Translations under genes and position numbers: made by a program | In this document: positions 27,193-35,768 of the stretch, piece after piece | Position numbering within the stretch: the stretch's first letter is position 1 | Layout: the number at the start of each line of letters is the position of its first letter | Source of the DNA: Ignavibacteria bacterium | GTDB lineage: Bacteria; Bacteroidota; Ignavibacteria; Kapaibacteriales; UBA2268 | Reading direction: 5' to 3' | NCBI GenBank assembly: GCA_026416955.1 | Contig: JAOAEE010000007.1 | Span: 1 to 35,768, forward strand | Length of the DNA stretch: 35,768 bases | Notes under the pieces: generated by a model | What the model saw: the letters and a program-made list of their open reading frames with translations, nothing else | The model's database searches: none | What the model was told of the DNA's origin: nothing

Positions 27193-27451
27193 TTGTTTTT
27201 CTATACTTAATTTTTAATATCAAAATTGTAAAAGTTAGTGTAAAACCAATTGTATTTGCAAATATTATTGGTGGTTGTTTTAAAAGAATTCCATAAATAA
27301 GCCAGAAAAAAATTCCAGTTGTCAAAATGATGTACATTCCAAGAGAAATATCTTTTGTGCTTTTTGTTTTAATAATTTTTATTGCTTGTGGAACGAATGC
27401 AGATGTGGTCATAATTGCAGCGATAGAACCAAATATTTGGGTTAATTCCAT
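27179..27451 (-). CDS. SemiSWEET-type sugar transporter (PQ-loop family)
   Basis: 90 residues from the chosen ATG, with three membrane helices (about 3-25, 37-57 and 63-83), the size of one SemiSWEET triple-helix bundle, which works as a homodimer. The PQ motif is present (SAFVPQAIKIIKTKSTKDIS), then LGMYIILTTGIFFWLIYGI and the conserved N in IIFANTIGF. The family moves sugars down their gradient; the substrate here is unknown. The start at 27451 is chosen because it gives the family length, follows a GGAGAG ribosome site and lies one base after the yjbQ stop. A longer reading from 27541 would run 89 bases into yjbQ and is rejected. Confidence 0.87.
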   Translation of the reverse strand: MELTQIFGSIAAIMTTSAFVPQAIKIIKTKSTKDISLGMYIILTTGIFFWLIYGILLKQPPIIFANTIGFTLTFTILILKIKYRKTNGRD

Positions 27452-27452
27452 A

Positions 27453-27869
27453 TTACTCTCCGATAATCTTAACCAAAACTCGTTTTCGTCGGTTTCCATC
27501 AAATTCCCCGTAGAATATTTGCTCCCAAGGTCCGAAATCAAGTTTTCCGTTTGTTATTGCAACGACAACTTCCCTTCCCATAATTGTCCTTTTTAAATGG
27601 GCATCGGCGTTGTCTTCAAATGTGTTGTGACGATATTGCGAGTATGGTTTTTCTGGAGCAAGTTTTTCCAACCAATTTTCGAAATCCTGGTGCAATCCAC
27701 TCTCGTCGTCGTTTATGAAAACGCTTGCAGTGATGTGCATTGCATTTACAAGGCAAAGTCCTTCTTTTATTCCACTCTCTTCGACGCACTTTTCAACTTC
27801 TTTGGTTATATTAACAAATGCTCGCCGTTTTGGAATATTAAACCATAATTCTTTGCGAAAAGACTTCAT
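27453..27869 (-). CDS. yjbQ: YjbQ family protein (UPF0047, secondary thiamine-phosphate synthase-like)
   Basis: 138 residues, full length for the family. Conserved parts are [71 protein letters not shown] and the basic [10 protein letters not shown] end. The His/Asp/Glu-rich centre is the presumed metal site. Some members show weak thiamine-phosphate synthase activity in E. coli, but the true role is unsettled. It starts 7 bases after the subtilase stop and ends 1 base before the SemiSWEET start. Confidence 0.92.
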   Translation of the reverse strand: MKSFRKELWFNIPKRRAFVNITKEVEKCVEESGIKEGLCLVNAMHITASVFINDDESGLHQDFENWLEKLAPEKPYSQYRHNTFEDNADAHLKRTIMGREVVVAITNGKLDFGPWEQIFYGEFDGNRRKRVLVKIIGE

Positions 27870-27876
27870 AATCCCT

Positions 27877-30663
27877 TCAATTTATTTTTATAAATTTTTG
27901 GGTAAAATAAGTTCCTTTATGTTCTATTCTAAGCAAGTAAATTCCAGACTGCAACTCGGAAATATCGATTACATTCGTCAATAAATTGCCAGATTTGACT
28001 ACTTGACCTAAGTTGTTAATGATTTGGAAACTTAAAGGAAGGAAATCAAAATTTACAAACTCTAAGATAATCTTATCGAACGAAGGGTTTGGGTAAATAT
28101 TAAAAGTTTCTGATTGATTTGAATTTTCGACTTTACTTTGCAGTAGATTTTCGAGGAAAATTTGTATCAAAGTCTCTCTTCTGTTGCTTATTGCAATCAT
28201 CATCGCGAAGTTGCGTTCCTCCCCGGGTTTTAGTTCACCGGGAAACTTCATACCACTAACAACTGCAAGGTCGTCTTCTCCTTTATATTGTAATTTTAAA
28301 CCAGAGTTTAGAGAAAGAATTAATTTATCCTTTGTTAATGCACTCGTAAATTCTGAATTTAGGACAGCGGATTGAGGTAAATCCGAGGATTTATCCGAAT
28401 GAACTCCTACGCCCACAAAAACAGTAGAGTCGGTAGATTGGATAAACTGGACAGCAGCAGCAATTGGAAGTATTGTTCTTGGAATTGCATTTGGTTCAAG
28501 GTAGGAAATGTTGTTATTTGCCGACAGACCTACATCCCAATCGTTATAATAGCCAATGGATAGATTTTTTAAGGTCCTACCCGATATATTTTTTATTTTG
28601 AAAAATATTTTAAAAAAGTTTTGACCAAAAGGTGGAAGGTATACAAATTGTTGTATTTCAACTCCAATTCTATTGAAAGGTTGCGCTAGACTATCGTCGA
28701 TAATTGATATATTTTTGTTTGGGTTTGCAAAGGGCTTAATAATACGGAAGTCGCTTTTATCTGGTGCTAAACCAAAAAGAGCAGTAACGAGCTTAGAACT
28801 ATCTTCGGTAACCATTAAACCACCTTTAAACAATTGGTTACCGAGTGTCTTGCTTGCGACACCTTCCCCAAATTGGAATGAACTTGTACGGTAGAACCCT
28901 AAGGTACCTTTGTCGCTAATTGAAAACTTAATTGAGTCGTTTTCGAATGTTGCTATATATGATGTAGGTAGAAATCTAAAGAGGAAGAAATCTTTATAAG
29001 AATTTTCGCCAGTGATGTCGACACGCAAAAGAGTTGGGCTTTCATTTTTCTGTAAAATTTTAAAAGAAAAGGGACCAACGAGAAGCTTTGATTCTTTGTC
29101 CACAAATTCAATAAATTGTTCAGCATTGATTATTTCGAGCGAACTATCAAATATGTCGGCAATAGATAAGTTGAAACGTAAATTTTTGGCTGAACCTAGG
29201 TAATTGAACGCATCAATTTTAACAATAACAGTGTCCCCAACAAAAAATCTATCATCTTTTGTTCCATCAGTATGATAAAAAGAAACGTTCAATGGCTTAA
29301 TACCGGGAATTGAAAATGGATGTATTTCGAGCATCTTTTTCATATTAATTCTACCCGGGATGACATTTGGACAAGAAGGATTTTTTTCGGAAATGTCGTC
29401 GGATAGTTGTCGAACATATTCAATAGTTTGGAGTGGGTCTAGTTTGGGGTAAAGTGAACGAACAATCGCCGTAACCCCAGATACAACTGGGGCAGAGTAA
29501 GAAGTTCCACCTTCGCGGGAAATTTCATAACCATTGGGTGTATTGAGAGTTATGTAGTTGTTTATCCCAGGGGCCATTATTCTAATACTTTCATTAATTG
29601 ATGTTGTTGGTGTTACATAATCGAGTTGGTTAACCTCGCCAACACCAAGGACACCATTGTATGCCGCTGGATAATACAATGCATTGGAATTGTTACCGTT
29701 CCCACCAGCTGCAACAACGACTACATCGCGTGCAACAGCATAATCGATTATTGATTGTTCAATTGGTGAAGGAGGTTTGTCTTTTTTACCCCAACTACAA
29801 TTTACAACTTTGCAACCTCTTATTGCTGAATAAAGAATTCCCCTATAACTATAATCGATTGTAGTTGTATTTGTTAATTTAGAGGCTTTTATAGGAAAAA
29901 TTCGACATTTGTATGCTACTCCTGCGATACCTTTTGCGTTGTTAGTTGTAGCACCAGCAATTCCAGCAACTGCCGTTCCATGAGGTGAACTGTGGTAAGT
30001 ATTACCCCCGTTACCTTCGGTTCCATATGCAAGGTTGCATCCAAGGTAGTCGTCGACGAACCCATTTTTGTCGTCGTCAATATTGTTGTCTGGTATTTCT
30101 TTCCAATTAGGTGCAATCGATGCAGACAAATCCTCGTGGTTCTGTAATACTCCTGTATCGACTATTCCAATAATAATATTTGTATCTCCTTTTACAGTAT
30201 CCCAAGTCGAAAAGGCATTGATGGTGGAAAGCATTGTTTGGTTTGTAGCATAAGGGTCATTAGGAATTTCCAAGATTTCATCTTTGTAAATCGGTTCTGC
30301 TATTTCAATTTCTTTGAATTTCTTTTGTAAAAAATTGCAAAACTTTAGTAAGTCAATATTTTCTTTTAACTTGCACTCATAAGTTCTTAGCAAGGGTTCT
30401 TCTGCTCTTAGTATCTTTTCAAGTTTCTCGTTATTGAAAGAAAGTAATTGTTCCCCCTTTTCAATTTTTTTTATTAACGAAAGGCTATCGGGAAGAATTT
30501 GTTCAAATGTAACAAAATAACCAAGTTCTAATATTTCTTTAATAATATTTTTATCAAGGTTTGGTTTGAACCTTATATATATTGAATTTGAAAGCACTTT
30601 GGTAGAAGAAAGATGAAGAATTATTGAAGTTAAAAACAAGAAAGTAAATACAATTCTTTTCAT
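27877..30663 (-). CDS. subtilisin-like serine protease with type IX secretion sorting domain
   Basis: 928 residues. A signal peptide (about 1-25) and a propeptide-like region (about 26-130) precede the S8 peptidase domain (about 140-420). Its catalytic triad is Asp169 (GIVDTGV), His228 ([11 protein letters not shown]) and Ser388 ([12 protein letters not shown]), with oxyanion Asn322 (AAGGNGNN); all are present. The following 420 residues form beta-rich modules, and the last 75 residues are a type A Por sorting domain ([16 protein letters not shown], then [21 protein letters not shown]). The protein should cross the outer membrane by the type IX system and be surface-attached or released. It leads a seven-gene run with short gaps or overlaps. 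Confidence 0.92.
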   Translation of the reverse strand: MKRIVFTFLFLTSIILHLSSTKVLSNSIYIRFKPNLDKNIIKEILELGYFVTFEQILPDSLSLIKKIEKGEQLLSFNNEKLEKILRAEEPLLRTYECKLKENIDLLKFCNFLQKKFKEIEIAEPIYKDEILEIPNDPYATNQTMLSTINAFSTWDTVKGDTNIIIGIVDTGVLQNHEDLSASIAPNWKEIPDNNIDDDKNGFVDDYLGCNLAYGTEGNGGNTYHSSPHGTAVAGIAGATTNNAKGIAGVAYKCRIFPIKASKLTNTTTIDYSYRGILYSAIRGCKVVNCSWGKKDKPPSPIEQSIIDYAVARDVVVVAAGGNGNNSNALYYPAAYNGVLGVGEVNQLDYVTPTTSINESIRIMAPGINNYITLNTPNGYEISREGGTSYSAPVVSGVTAIVRSLYPKLDPLQTIEYVRQLSDDISEKNPSCPNVIPGRINMKKMLEIHPFSIPGIKPLNVSFYHTDGTKDDRFFVGDTVIVKIDAFNYLGSAKNLRFNLSIADIFDSSLEIINAEQFIEFVDKESKLLVGPFSFKILQKNESPTLLRVDITGENSYKDFFLFRFLPTSYIATFENDSIKFSISDKGTLGFYRTSSFQFGEGVASKTLGNQLFKGGLMVTEDSSKLVTALFGLAPDKSDFRIIKPFANPNKNISIIDDSLAQPFNRIGVEIQQFVYLPPFGQNFFKIFFKIKNISGRTLKNLSIGYYNDWDVGLSANNNISYLEPNAIPRTILPIAAAVQFIQSTDSTVFVGVGVHSDKSSDLPQSAVLNSEFTSALTKDKLILSLNSGLKLQYKGEDDLAVVSGMKFPGELKPGEERNFAMMIAISNRRETLIQIFLENLLQSKVENSNQSETFNIYPNPSFDKIILEFVNFDFLPLSFQIINNLGQVVKSGNLLTNVIDISELQSGIYLLRIEHKGTYFTQKFIKIN

Positions 30664-30743
30664 TATTTTCTCAAAATGTTAACAATTTAAGACGAAAAAA
30701 TTGCAATTTATATAATTTTACCATTTTTAACTTAACAATCAGT

Positions 30744-30771
30744 TTGAACCAAACTTATTTAGGAATATTAA
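30744..30771 (+). promoter_or_regulatory. candidate sigma-70-like promoter for dnaX
   Basis: In the 151-base divergent region between the subtilase and dnaX, TTGAAC (30744-30749) and TATTAA (30766-30771) are separated by 16 bases and lie about 45 bases before the dnaX ATG. The match is fair, but such boxes arise often in AT-rich DNA. I could not choose a convincing minus-strand promoter for the subtilase. Confidence 0.25.
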
Positions 30772-30814
30772 AATCATTTGTTTTCTTAAATTTAATTTTT
30801 TTTGGGTTGAGTTT

Positions 30815-32413
30815 ATGGAATTTGTGGTTACCGCACGGAAATGGAGACCCCAAAGATTTGATGAAGTTATTGGACAGGAGCATATTACACAAACATTGAA
30901 AAATGCTGTTCGTTTCAATCGGATTCACCAAGCCTATTTGTTTTCTGGACCCCGAGGTGTTGGGAAAACTACAACTGCGAGAATACTTGCACGAGCTGTA
31001 AATTGCGAATCTCTTATCGATTTTGAGCCCTGTAATAAGTGCGAATCTTGTATTTCAATACTTGATGGTCGTTCCCTTGATGTAATAGAGATTGATGGAG
31101 CCTCGAACAATAGTGTCGACGACGTCCGAAATTTGAGAGAAAACGCGAAATATCCTCCTATTTTGGGTAAGTATAAAATTTACATTATAGACGAAGTTCA
31201 TATGCTTTCAACATCTGCTTTCAATGCTTTGCTGAAAATTCTTGAAGAACCTCCGAAACATTTAATTTTCATTTTTGCTACAACTGAACCACACAAAGTT
31301 ATTCCTACGATATTAAGCCGTTGCCAAAGATTCGATTTCCATAGAATGGAAATAAATACTATAATTGAACAAATTTCCAAAATTGCAAAAGCAGAAAAAA
31401 TCGAAATTGATGATATGAGTTTATTTACAATAGCAAAGAAAGCAGATGGCTCGATGCGTGATGCACAAAGTATCTTCGACCAATTTGTTGCATCCGCTGG
31501 AAAGGTTATTAATTTCGAAAATGTAAAAGAATTACTTAATATTATAGATACTGACTATTATTTCAGAGTTTCGGATGCATATCATACAAGAAACACCCGA
31601 CTCGCGTTTGAAATCAGCGAGGAAATTACTCGAAATGGGTACGACTACAATGAGTTTATTTCGGGTTTGCTTGAACACTACAGAAATATTTTCTTTGTTA
31701 AAATTACAAACAACCCAGAAAAGCTTAGCATTCCTAAAGCTATTCAACAAAAGTATTTTGAAGAAGCATCAAAGTATAACGAAAAAGATTTAATCCGAAT
31801 TTTGAACTTAATAGCTACAACCGAACAGCAAATAAAATATTCCTCGATGCCAAGAATCCGTCTTGAACTACTACTAACTCAGTTAATTCAAATGCCAACA
31901 GTACTTGAAGTTAGTGAATTAATCAAAGAAATAAAGGAATTAAAATTGTATCCAACCAGTGCATCTGCGTTGTCTGGTCCAACTGAAAAAAAAACATTAT
32001 CAAATGAAAGTACTGAATTTGCCATAACGAATAGTGAAGGTGATAAGTGGATTGAGTTCCTCGAAAAATATAATTCTAAGTTGAATGGGCTAAAATCTTT
32101 TTACTTAAGTCAATTAATCGGAGTAGAGTTCAAACAGAAACAAATAGTTATACTCGCAAAAAATGAATTGGTTTACGAAAATTTGAACAATAAGAAACGA
32201 GCCCTTCGTTTGGCGATCAAAGAATTCTTTGGAAATGAATTTGATTGCGAGATTATTCTTTCGGAAAAATATTTCAAGGAGGAAGTCCCAATAAAAATTG
32301 AGCAAGAAACTAATTTACAATCACCAGAAAAAGAAACATCTTTTTCAACACAAAATTCCATCGAAAAATTGGTAAAAGATTTATTTAATGCAAGAGAAAT
32401 ACCTTTACCATAA
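30815..32413 (+). CDS. dnaX: DNA polymerase III subunit gamma/tau
   Basis: 532 residues. The clamp-loader ATPase: AAA+ domain with Walker A GPRGVGKTTT (45-54), the zinc module Cys64/73/76/79 (VNCESL, EPCNKCESC), Walker B YIIDEVHM (Asp126/Glu127) and the SRC arginine-finger motif (168-170). Lid and domain III run to about residue 370. The remaining 160 residues are the tau-specific tail that in other bacteria binds the polymerase and helicase; it is short and variable here. A nine-adenine run begins in codon 391, just after domain III (separate entry). The gene is monocistronic on the plus strand, divergent from the subtilase and ending 9 bases from the convergent histidine kinase gene. Confidence 0.95.
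   Translation: MEFVVTARKWRPQRFDEVIGQEHITQTLKNAVRFNRIHQAYLFSGPRGVGKTTTARILARAVNCESLIDFEPCNKCESCISILDGRSLDVIEIDGASNNSVDDVRNLRENAKYPPILGKYKIYIIDEVHMLSTSAFNALLKILEEPPKHLIFIFATTEPHKVIPTILSRCQRFDFHRMEINTIIEQISKIAKAEKIEIDDMSLFTIAKKADGSMRDAQSIFDQFVASAGKVINFENVKELLNIIDTDYYFRVSDAYHTRNTRLAFEISEEITRNGYDYNEFISGLLEHYRNIFFVKITNNPEKLSIPKAIQQKYFEEASKYNEKDLIRILNLIATTEQQIKYSSMPRIRLELLLTQLIQMPTVLEVSELIKEIKELKLYPTSASALSGPTEKKTLSNESTEFAITNSEGDKWIEFLEKYNSKLNGLKSFYLSQLIGVEFKQKQIVILAKNELVYENLNNKKRALRLAIKEFFGNEFDCEIILSEKYFKEEVPIKIEQETNLQSPEKETSFSTQNSIEKLVKDLFNAREIPLP
31986..31994 (+). promoter_or_regulatory. A9 run in dnaX, possible slippage site for a short gamma form
   Basis: Nine consecutive adenines inside G-A9-C, codons Glu391-Lys-Lys-Thr. 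One extra A in the transcript, or a -1 ribosomal shift, leads to the codons AAC ATT ATC AAA and a TGA at 32005-32007. That gives a product of about 397 residues consisting of the ATPase and collar domains only. In Thermus thermophilus a run of nine adenines in dnaX produces gamma by transcriptional slippage; E. coli uses a ribosomal frameshift. Placement is right for both. That it operates here is inference. Confidence 0.45.
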
Positions 32414-32422
32414 TATCTTACT

Positions 32423-35400
32423 TTAATTGTGCGGAAGGAATATTTCGAAAGTTGTTCCTTTTCCTAACTCTGATTTCAAATTAATTTTACCACCAAGTAA
32501 GTTTACTGCATTCGAAACAATAGATAAACCTAAGCCTGTTCCCGAAATAGTTTTCGTATTTTTTCCTCTATAAAATGGTTCGAATATGTTTGGGATTTCA
32601 TTTTCGTCGATTCCAATGCCATTATCAGTAAATTTCAAAAAGATACCATCTTCGTTCACATTTACCTCAATATCCAATATAGGATTTGGCTGGGAATATT
32701 TAATCCCATTTGATACAAGATTTGAGAAAATTAAATGCAATAGTTTTGGGTCGACTTTAACTTGTTGCAAGTTTGTATTAATATTGTAATTTATTTTTGC
32801 ACTGTCTTGATAATATAGGGTAAAGTCTCGGATAAGACTTTCAAAGAATAGTTTGGTATCAACTTCTTCAAGGTTAATTTCCTCGGAAGGTTGCGTCATC
32901 TTGTTATAAAGAATAACGTTTTCGAGCATATCACTCATATCCTTGATTGCTTTTTCTATTCTTTGGAATTGTTTATCTCTTTGTTCTGGATTTAGTTTAT
33001 CAAAATGCCTACGAAGTATTTCGGCAGAAAGCACAATTGCCTGTAGTGGTGTTCTATACTCGTGAGAAATTAAATTGATAAAGTTGGAGCGAAGTTCGTT
33101 TATTTGAAATTGTTTAATTAAAAGGTTTTGCATTTCGTTTTGATATTTAATCCTATCCATATTTGTTGCAAAAATAAGAGCCAAACGGTCGAGCGCCGAA
33201 GCTTCTTCTTCGGTGTATGGAAATTCTTTGCCATATGCAAAAAGTACTCCATATAATTCCTCACCGCTTTGAAGTGGTACTTCGATAAATCTCTTTTTCT
33301 CGATAAAACTGATTTCTGGAAGCAATTTTTGTTTGTCAGCGTATTCAATAATAAGAATTTCTCTATCTACAAATATCTTTCCACAGTATGTATTGATAAA
33401 TTTTTCGAAAGGTATATTAACGGAACGACTTTCTTTACCAGAAAATTTGTAATCGATGATTCGAGTAATAGTATAAATGTCCGAAATTTTTGAAAATTCA
33501 ATATAACAAACACCTTCGGATTCTGTTATTTGCAAAGCAATTGGTAAAATAGTATCTACTAAAATGTTCGCGTCGTCAATATTTACGGCAAGACTCGAAA
33601 TAGTTGTAAGCCTCGAATTTGTATCCGCTAAATAGGACAACCTTTTCTCAATTTCCCTCTTTAGAGTAATATTTTCAAAAGCTATAATACCACCAGTAAT
33701 ATTCCCTAATTCATCTTTAAGTATACTAGCTTTTTTGGACACAAGAATTTTTGTTCCATCCTTAGTGGTAAATAACATCTCATTTTCATTGAAGGAATTT
33801 AGTTCAGGATTTTGAATTAAGTTACAGACGTTATATTTAATAATATTTTCGCAAAAAAAGCACTTTTTCCCAATTACATCTTCAGGACTAAAACCTGTAA
33901 TCATTTCTGCTTCTTTATTCCAAGAAGTTATCATAATATCTTTATTGATAGTGAAAATTGCCGAAGGTACAAGTTCAAGTATTAGTTTGTTGTATTCCAA
34001 TGCATTTCGAAGTTCAGTTTCGTAATTAAGTCTTTCAGTTATGTCGATTAGAATTCCAACTACTGCCTCGTCATCAATTTCTTTTAAAACTATTGGGGAA
34101 CGAATTGAAATATAAGTTTTTTTGTTTCCTTGGCTATCTATATGTTCAATTTGGTAGGTTTGTGTAATTAAAGATTTCCGAATTTCTTCATCTTTTTCCA
34201 TAATGAATTTACTTATTGCTTCTGGAAATATTTCGTCTGGGCGTCTTCCAATTATTTCTTGTTTTGGTTTTTCTACATATAGTTCAAATGCTGTATTGCA
34301 ATATCTGTAGCGTTGTGTTCGGAAACTTCTGTAATAAATGGGGTAAGGAATGGACTCAATCAATACTTCGAACAATTTTAATTGTGCATTCAGTTTCTCT
34401 GATAGGAGTTTCCTTTCTAACCCAAGGGAAATTTGTTCTGCAAGAGTATTTAAATAATAAATGTTTGCTCTTGAGAGGATTTGGTCTTGTGCATATGTAT
34501 ATATTACAATTACCCCAAGAGTTTCGCGCTGAATTGTTAATGGTAAGCTTATCATTAGTGAAGGTGGTTGCAATCGATTGTCGTCCCAAAAATGTTCGAG
34601 TTCTTCCTCAGTATATATTTTCGTTTTTTGCCTATATAACGAATCAATTATAGGATGGGATTTATTGTTTAAATCTAACCGAGAAAACCTATATCCGAAT
34701 CTATCGTTATGTCGAACAATTTTTAATGTATTTGTTTCGCTGTTTTTTAATGCTAAAATGAAGTTTGGAACTATTGTAATAAATTGAATTGCTTTAATAA
34801 TATTGTCTACAATTTCATAAATCTCTTTGTCTTGGTTAAATGTCTTGAAAACAGTGAAAATTGCATTCATAAAGTTTTGTAATTCAAGTTCTTCAGTAAC
34901 ATCTTGTAAAATAATTTCGTATGTTTTTCTTCCAGTTTCTTCTGTAAATAAAATATAATCCCCTTTTAAAATTCTTATTTGGCCATTTATGTCTTTAAAT
35001 TCATTTAAAATATTTCTTGCCTCTCCATTTTCATTTAACAGAGTTTTTATTTTATCGAACCAATCAGGTTTTAGAAGGAGTTTTCTAAAGCTTTGTCCAA
35101 TAATTTTTTCAATTGGATAGCCGAGTACCTTAGTGATAAAAGGAGAAACGACCTCTATTATTTCGTCTTCATTGACTTGAATAAGTATTTCATTAAGGCT
35201 TTCGAAAAGTTTTCTATACTGCCTTTCTCTTTTTGCTAATTCCTTTTCGATAAGATGTTTATCTGTTATATCAATAATTATTCCATCGAAAAACGTTTCG
35301 TTTGTCTCAGGGTCTTTTACTGCTTTCCCATAATCGTTGACAAATATTTTTTTCCCTTTTTTTGTTATCATTTCTGTCTCGACTTTCAAAAGCGTTTCTT

Positions 35401-35768
35401 CTTTGGAGGAATGAATTTTTATGACTTCATTCCTAATTTCTTTAGTTTTGTAAAAATGGTATGCAGAGTAGTTCAATAATTCTTCTACACTGTCACATTC
35501 CAATATCTTTGCAAGGGCAGGGTTTGCGAGTAGGATTTTTCCGCTTAAATTCGACCTATACACTCCAACGGGAATGTTGTCGATAAATTTTTTGTAATTT
35601 TCTTGGCTTTTTCTCAAATTTTCATACAATTCTTTTCGTTCTTGATTTTCTTTCTTTAGTAATGAATTTATTTCAGACAATTTTTCAATAGTGTCTTCAA
35701 GTTCTTTGGTTTTTTCTTTAATTTTTTGTTCAAGTTCAGCATTAAGGTTGTTTAATTTTTCAATGGTT
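32423..35768 (-). CDS. soluble multi-PAS/GAF sensor histidine kinase, N terminus beyond window
   Basis: At least 1114 residues visible, open to the right edge. Order: charged coiled coil (KEKTKELEDTIEKLSEINSL and on), PAS, PAS, GAF, PAS, PAS, GAF, HisKA with SHEYRTP (phospho-acceptor His codon at 33062-33064), then HATPase_c with NLVSNGIKYS, TDNGIGID and SGTGLGLSIV. No membrane helix is seen, so it is cytosolic in the visible part. The fourth PAS carries three cysteines (KKCFFCE and NVCNL). The frame stays open upstream of a possible TTG at 35680, with coiled-coil sequence continuing, so the real start is outside the window. No response regulator is visible. It ends 9 bases from the dnaX stop. 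Confidence 0.92.
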   Translation of the reverse strand, partial: TIEKLNNLNAELEQKIKEKTKELEDTIEKLSEINSLLKKENQERKELYENLRKSQENYKKFIDNIPVGVYRSNLSGKILLANPALAKILECDSVEELLNYSAYHFYKTKEIRNEVIKIHSSKEETLLKVETEMITKKGKKIFVNDYGKAVKDPETNETFFDGIIIDITDKHLIEKELAKRERQYRKLFESLNEILIQVNEDEIIEVVSPFITKVLGYPIEKIIGQSFRKLLLKPDWFDKIKTLLNENGEARNILNEFKDINGQIRILKGDYILFTEETGRKTYEIILQDVTEELELQNFMNAIFTVFKTFNQDKEIYEIVDNIIKAIQFITIVPNFILALKNSETNTLKIVRHNDRFGYRFSRLDLNNKSHPIIDSLYRQKTKIYTEEELEHFWDDNRLQPPSLMISLPLTIQRETLGVIVIYTYAQDQILSRANIYYLNTLAEQISLGLERKLLSEKLNAQLKLFEVLIESIPYPIYYRSFRTQRYRYCNTAFELYVEKPKQEIIGRRPDEIFPEAISKFIMEKDEEIRKSLITQTYQIEHIDSQGNKKTYISIRSPIVLKEIDDEAVVGILIDITERLNYETELRNALEYNKLILELVPSAIFTINKDIMITSWNKEAEMITGFSPEDVIGKKCFFCENIIKYNVCNLIQNPELNSFNENEMLFTTKDGTKILVSKKASILKDELGNITGGIIAFENITLKREIEKRLSYLADTNSRLTTISSLAVNIDDANILVDTILPIALQITESEGVCYIEFSKISDIYTITRIIDYKFSGKESRSVNIPFEKFINTYCGKIFVDREILIIEYADKQKLLPEISFIEKKRFIEVPLQSGEELYGVLFAYGKEFPYTEEEASALDRLALIFATNMDRIKYQNEMQNLLIKQFQINELRSNFINLISHEYRTPLQAIVLSAEILRRHFDKLNPEQRDKQFQRIEKAIKDMSDMLENVILYNKMTQPSEEINLEEVDTKLFFESLIRDFTLYYQDSAKINYNINTNLQQVKVDPKLLHLIFSNLVSNGIKYSQPNPILDIEVNVNEDGIFLKFTDNGIGIDENEIPNIFEPFYRGKNTKTISGTGLGLSIVSNAVNLLGGKINLKSELGKGTTFEIFLPHN

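Noticed and set aside
27179-27541. 120-residue version of the SemiSWEET protein
   Set aside because: The added N terminus lies within yjbQ and is polar; the ATG at 27451 has a ribosome site and gives the normal three-helix length.
32423-35680. Histidine kinase starting at TTG 35680
   Set aside because: The frame remains open to the window edge and keeps encoding coiled-coil sequence, so the gene is cut by the window rather than starting there.
1-35768. CRISPR arrays, tRNA or rRNA genes, intact insertion sequences
   Set aside because: I looked for regular repeats, tRNA arms and conserved rRNA words on both strands and saw none.

Overview
The window is an AT-rich chromosomal stretch, by eye about one third G+C. 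It probably comes from a member of the Bacteroidota/Chlorobiota (FCB) group, most plausibly an aerobic Ignavibacteria/Kapabacteria-like lineage. The evidence is an alternative complex III operon joined to a caa3-type oxidase, a subtilase with a type IX secretion (Por) C-terminal sorting domain, an orphan sigma-54 activator and a very large soluble PAS/GAF histidine kinase. The taxonomic placement is inference. Almost every gene is on the minus strand; only a SnoaL-like fragment, a DUF429 gene and dnaX are on the plus strand.

Layout. 1-2.25 kb: C-terminal part of a SnoaL-like protein, an outer-membrane porin and a DUF429 protein. 5.76-2.37 kb (minus): a tight four-gene operon, J-domain protein > membrane rhodanese > sigma-54 activator > hemW. 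6.68-5.85 kb: panB. 21.83-6.83 kb (minus): a 15-kb, 13-gene respiratory operon, actA-actB-actC-actDE(fusion)-actF-cytochrome c-sco-coxA-coxC-coxD-coxB-ctaB-membrane cytochrome c. 23.30-21.83 kb: about 1.5 kb with no intact gene, apparently decayed coding DNA. 30.66-23.30 kb (minus): a seven-gene run, T9SS subtilase > yjbQ > SemiSWEET > nadB > brkB-like > SpoU rRNA methylase > lipoprotein. 30.8-32.4 kb (plus): dnaX. 35.77-32.42 kb (minus): a multi-PAS/GAF histidine kinase that runs off the window.

How the parts work together. ActA-F oxidises quinol and hands electrons, through its own hemes and probably the extra membrane-anchored monoheme cytochrome encoded next to it, to the caa3 oxidase (CoxA/B/C/D). 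Sco loads copper at CuA and CtaB makes heme O. The operon carries nine CXXCH heme c sites. Heme A synthase is not in the window.

Most notable observations: (i) reading the whole window by eye I found the word GATC once and CATG twice, where base composition predicts about 100 each; (ii) a nine-adenine run in dnaX, with a stop a few codons later in the -1 frame, placed just after the clamp-loader domains; (iii) an ActD-ActE fusion; (iv) an A2-type oxidase proton-channel signature; (v) an unassigned polytopic membrane protein fused to cytochrome c that closes the respiratory operon.
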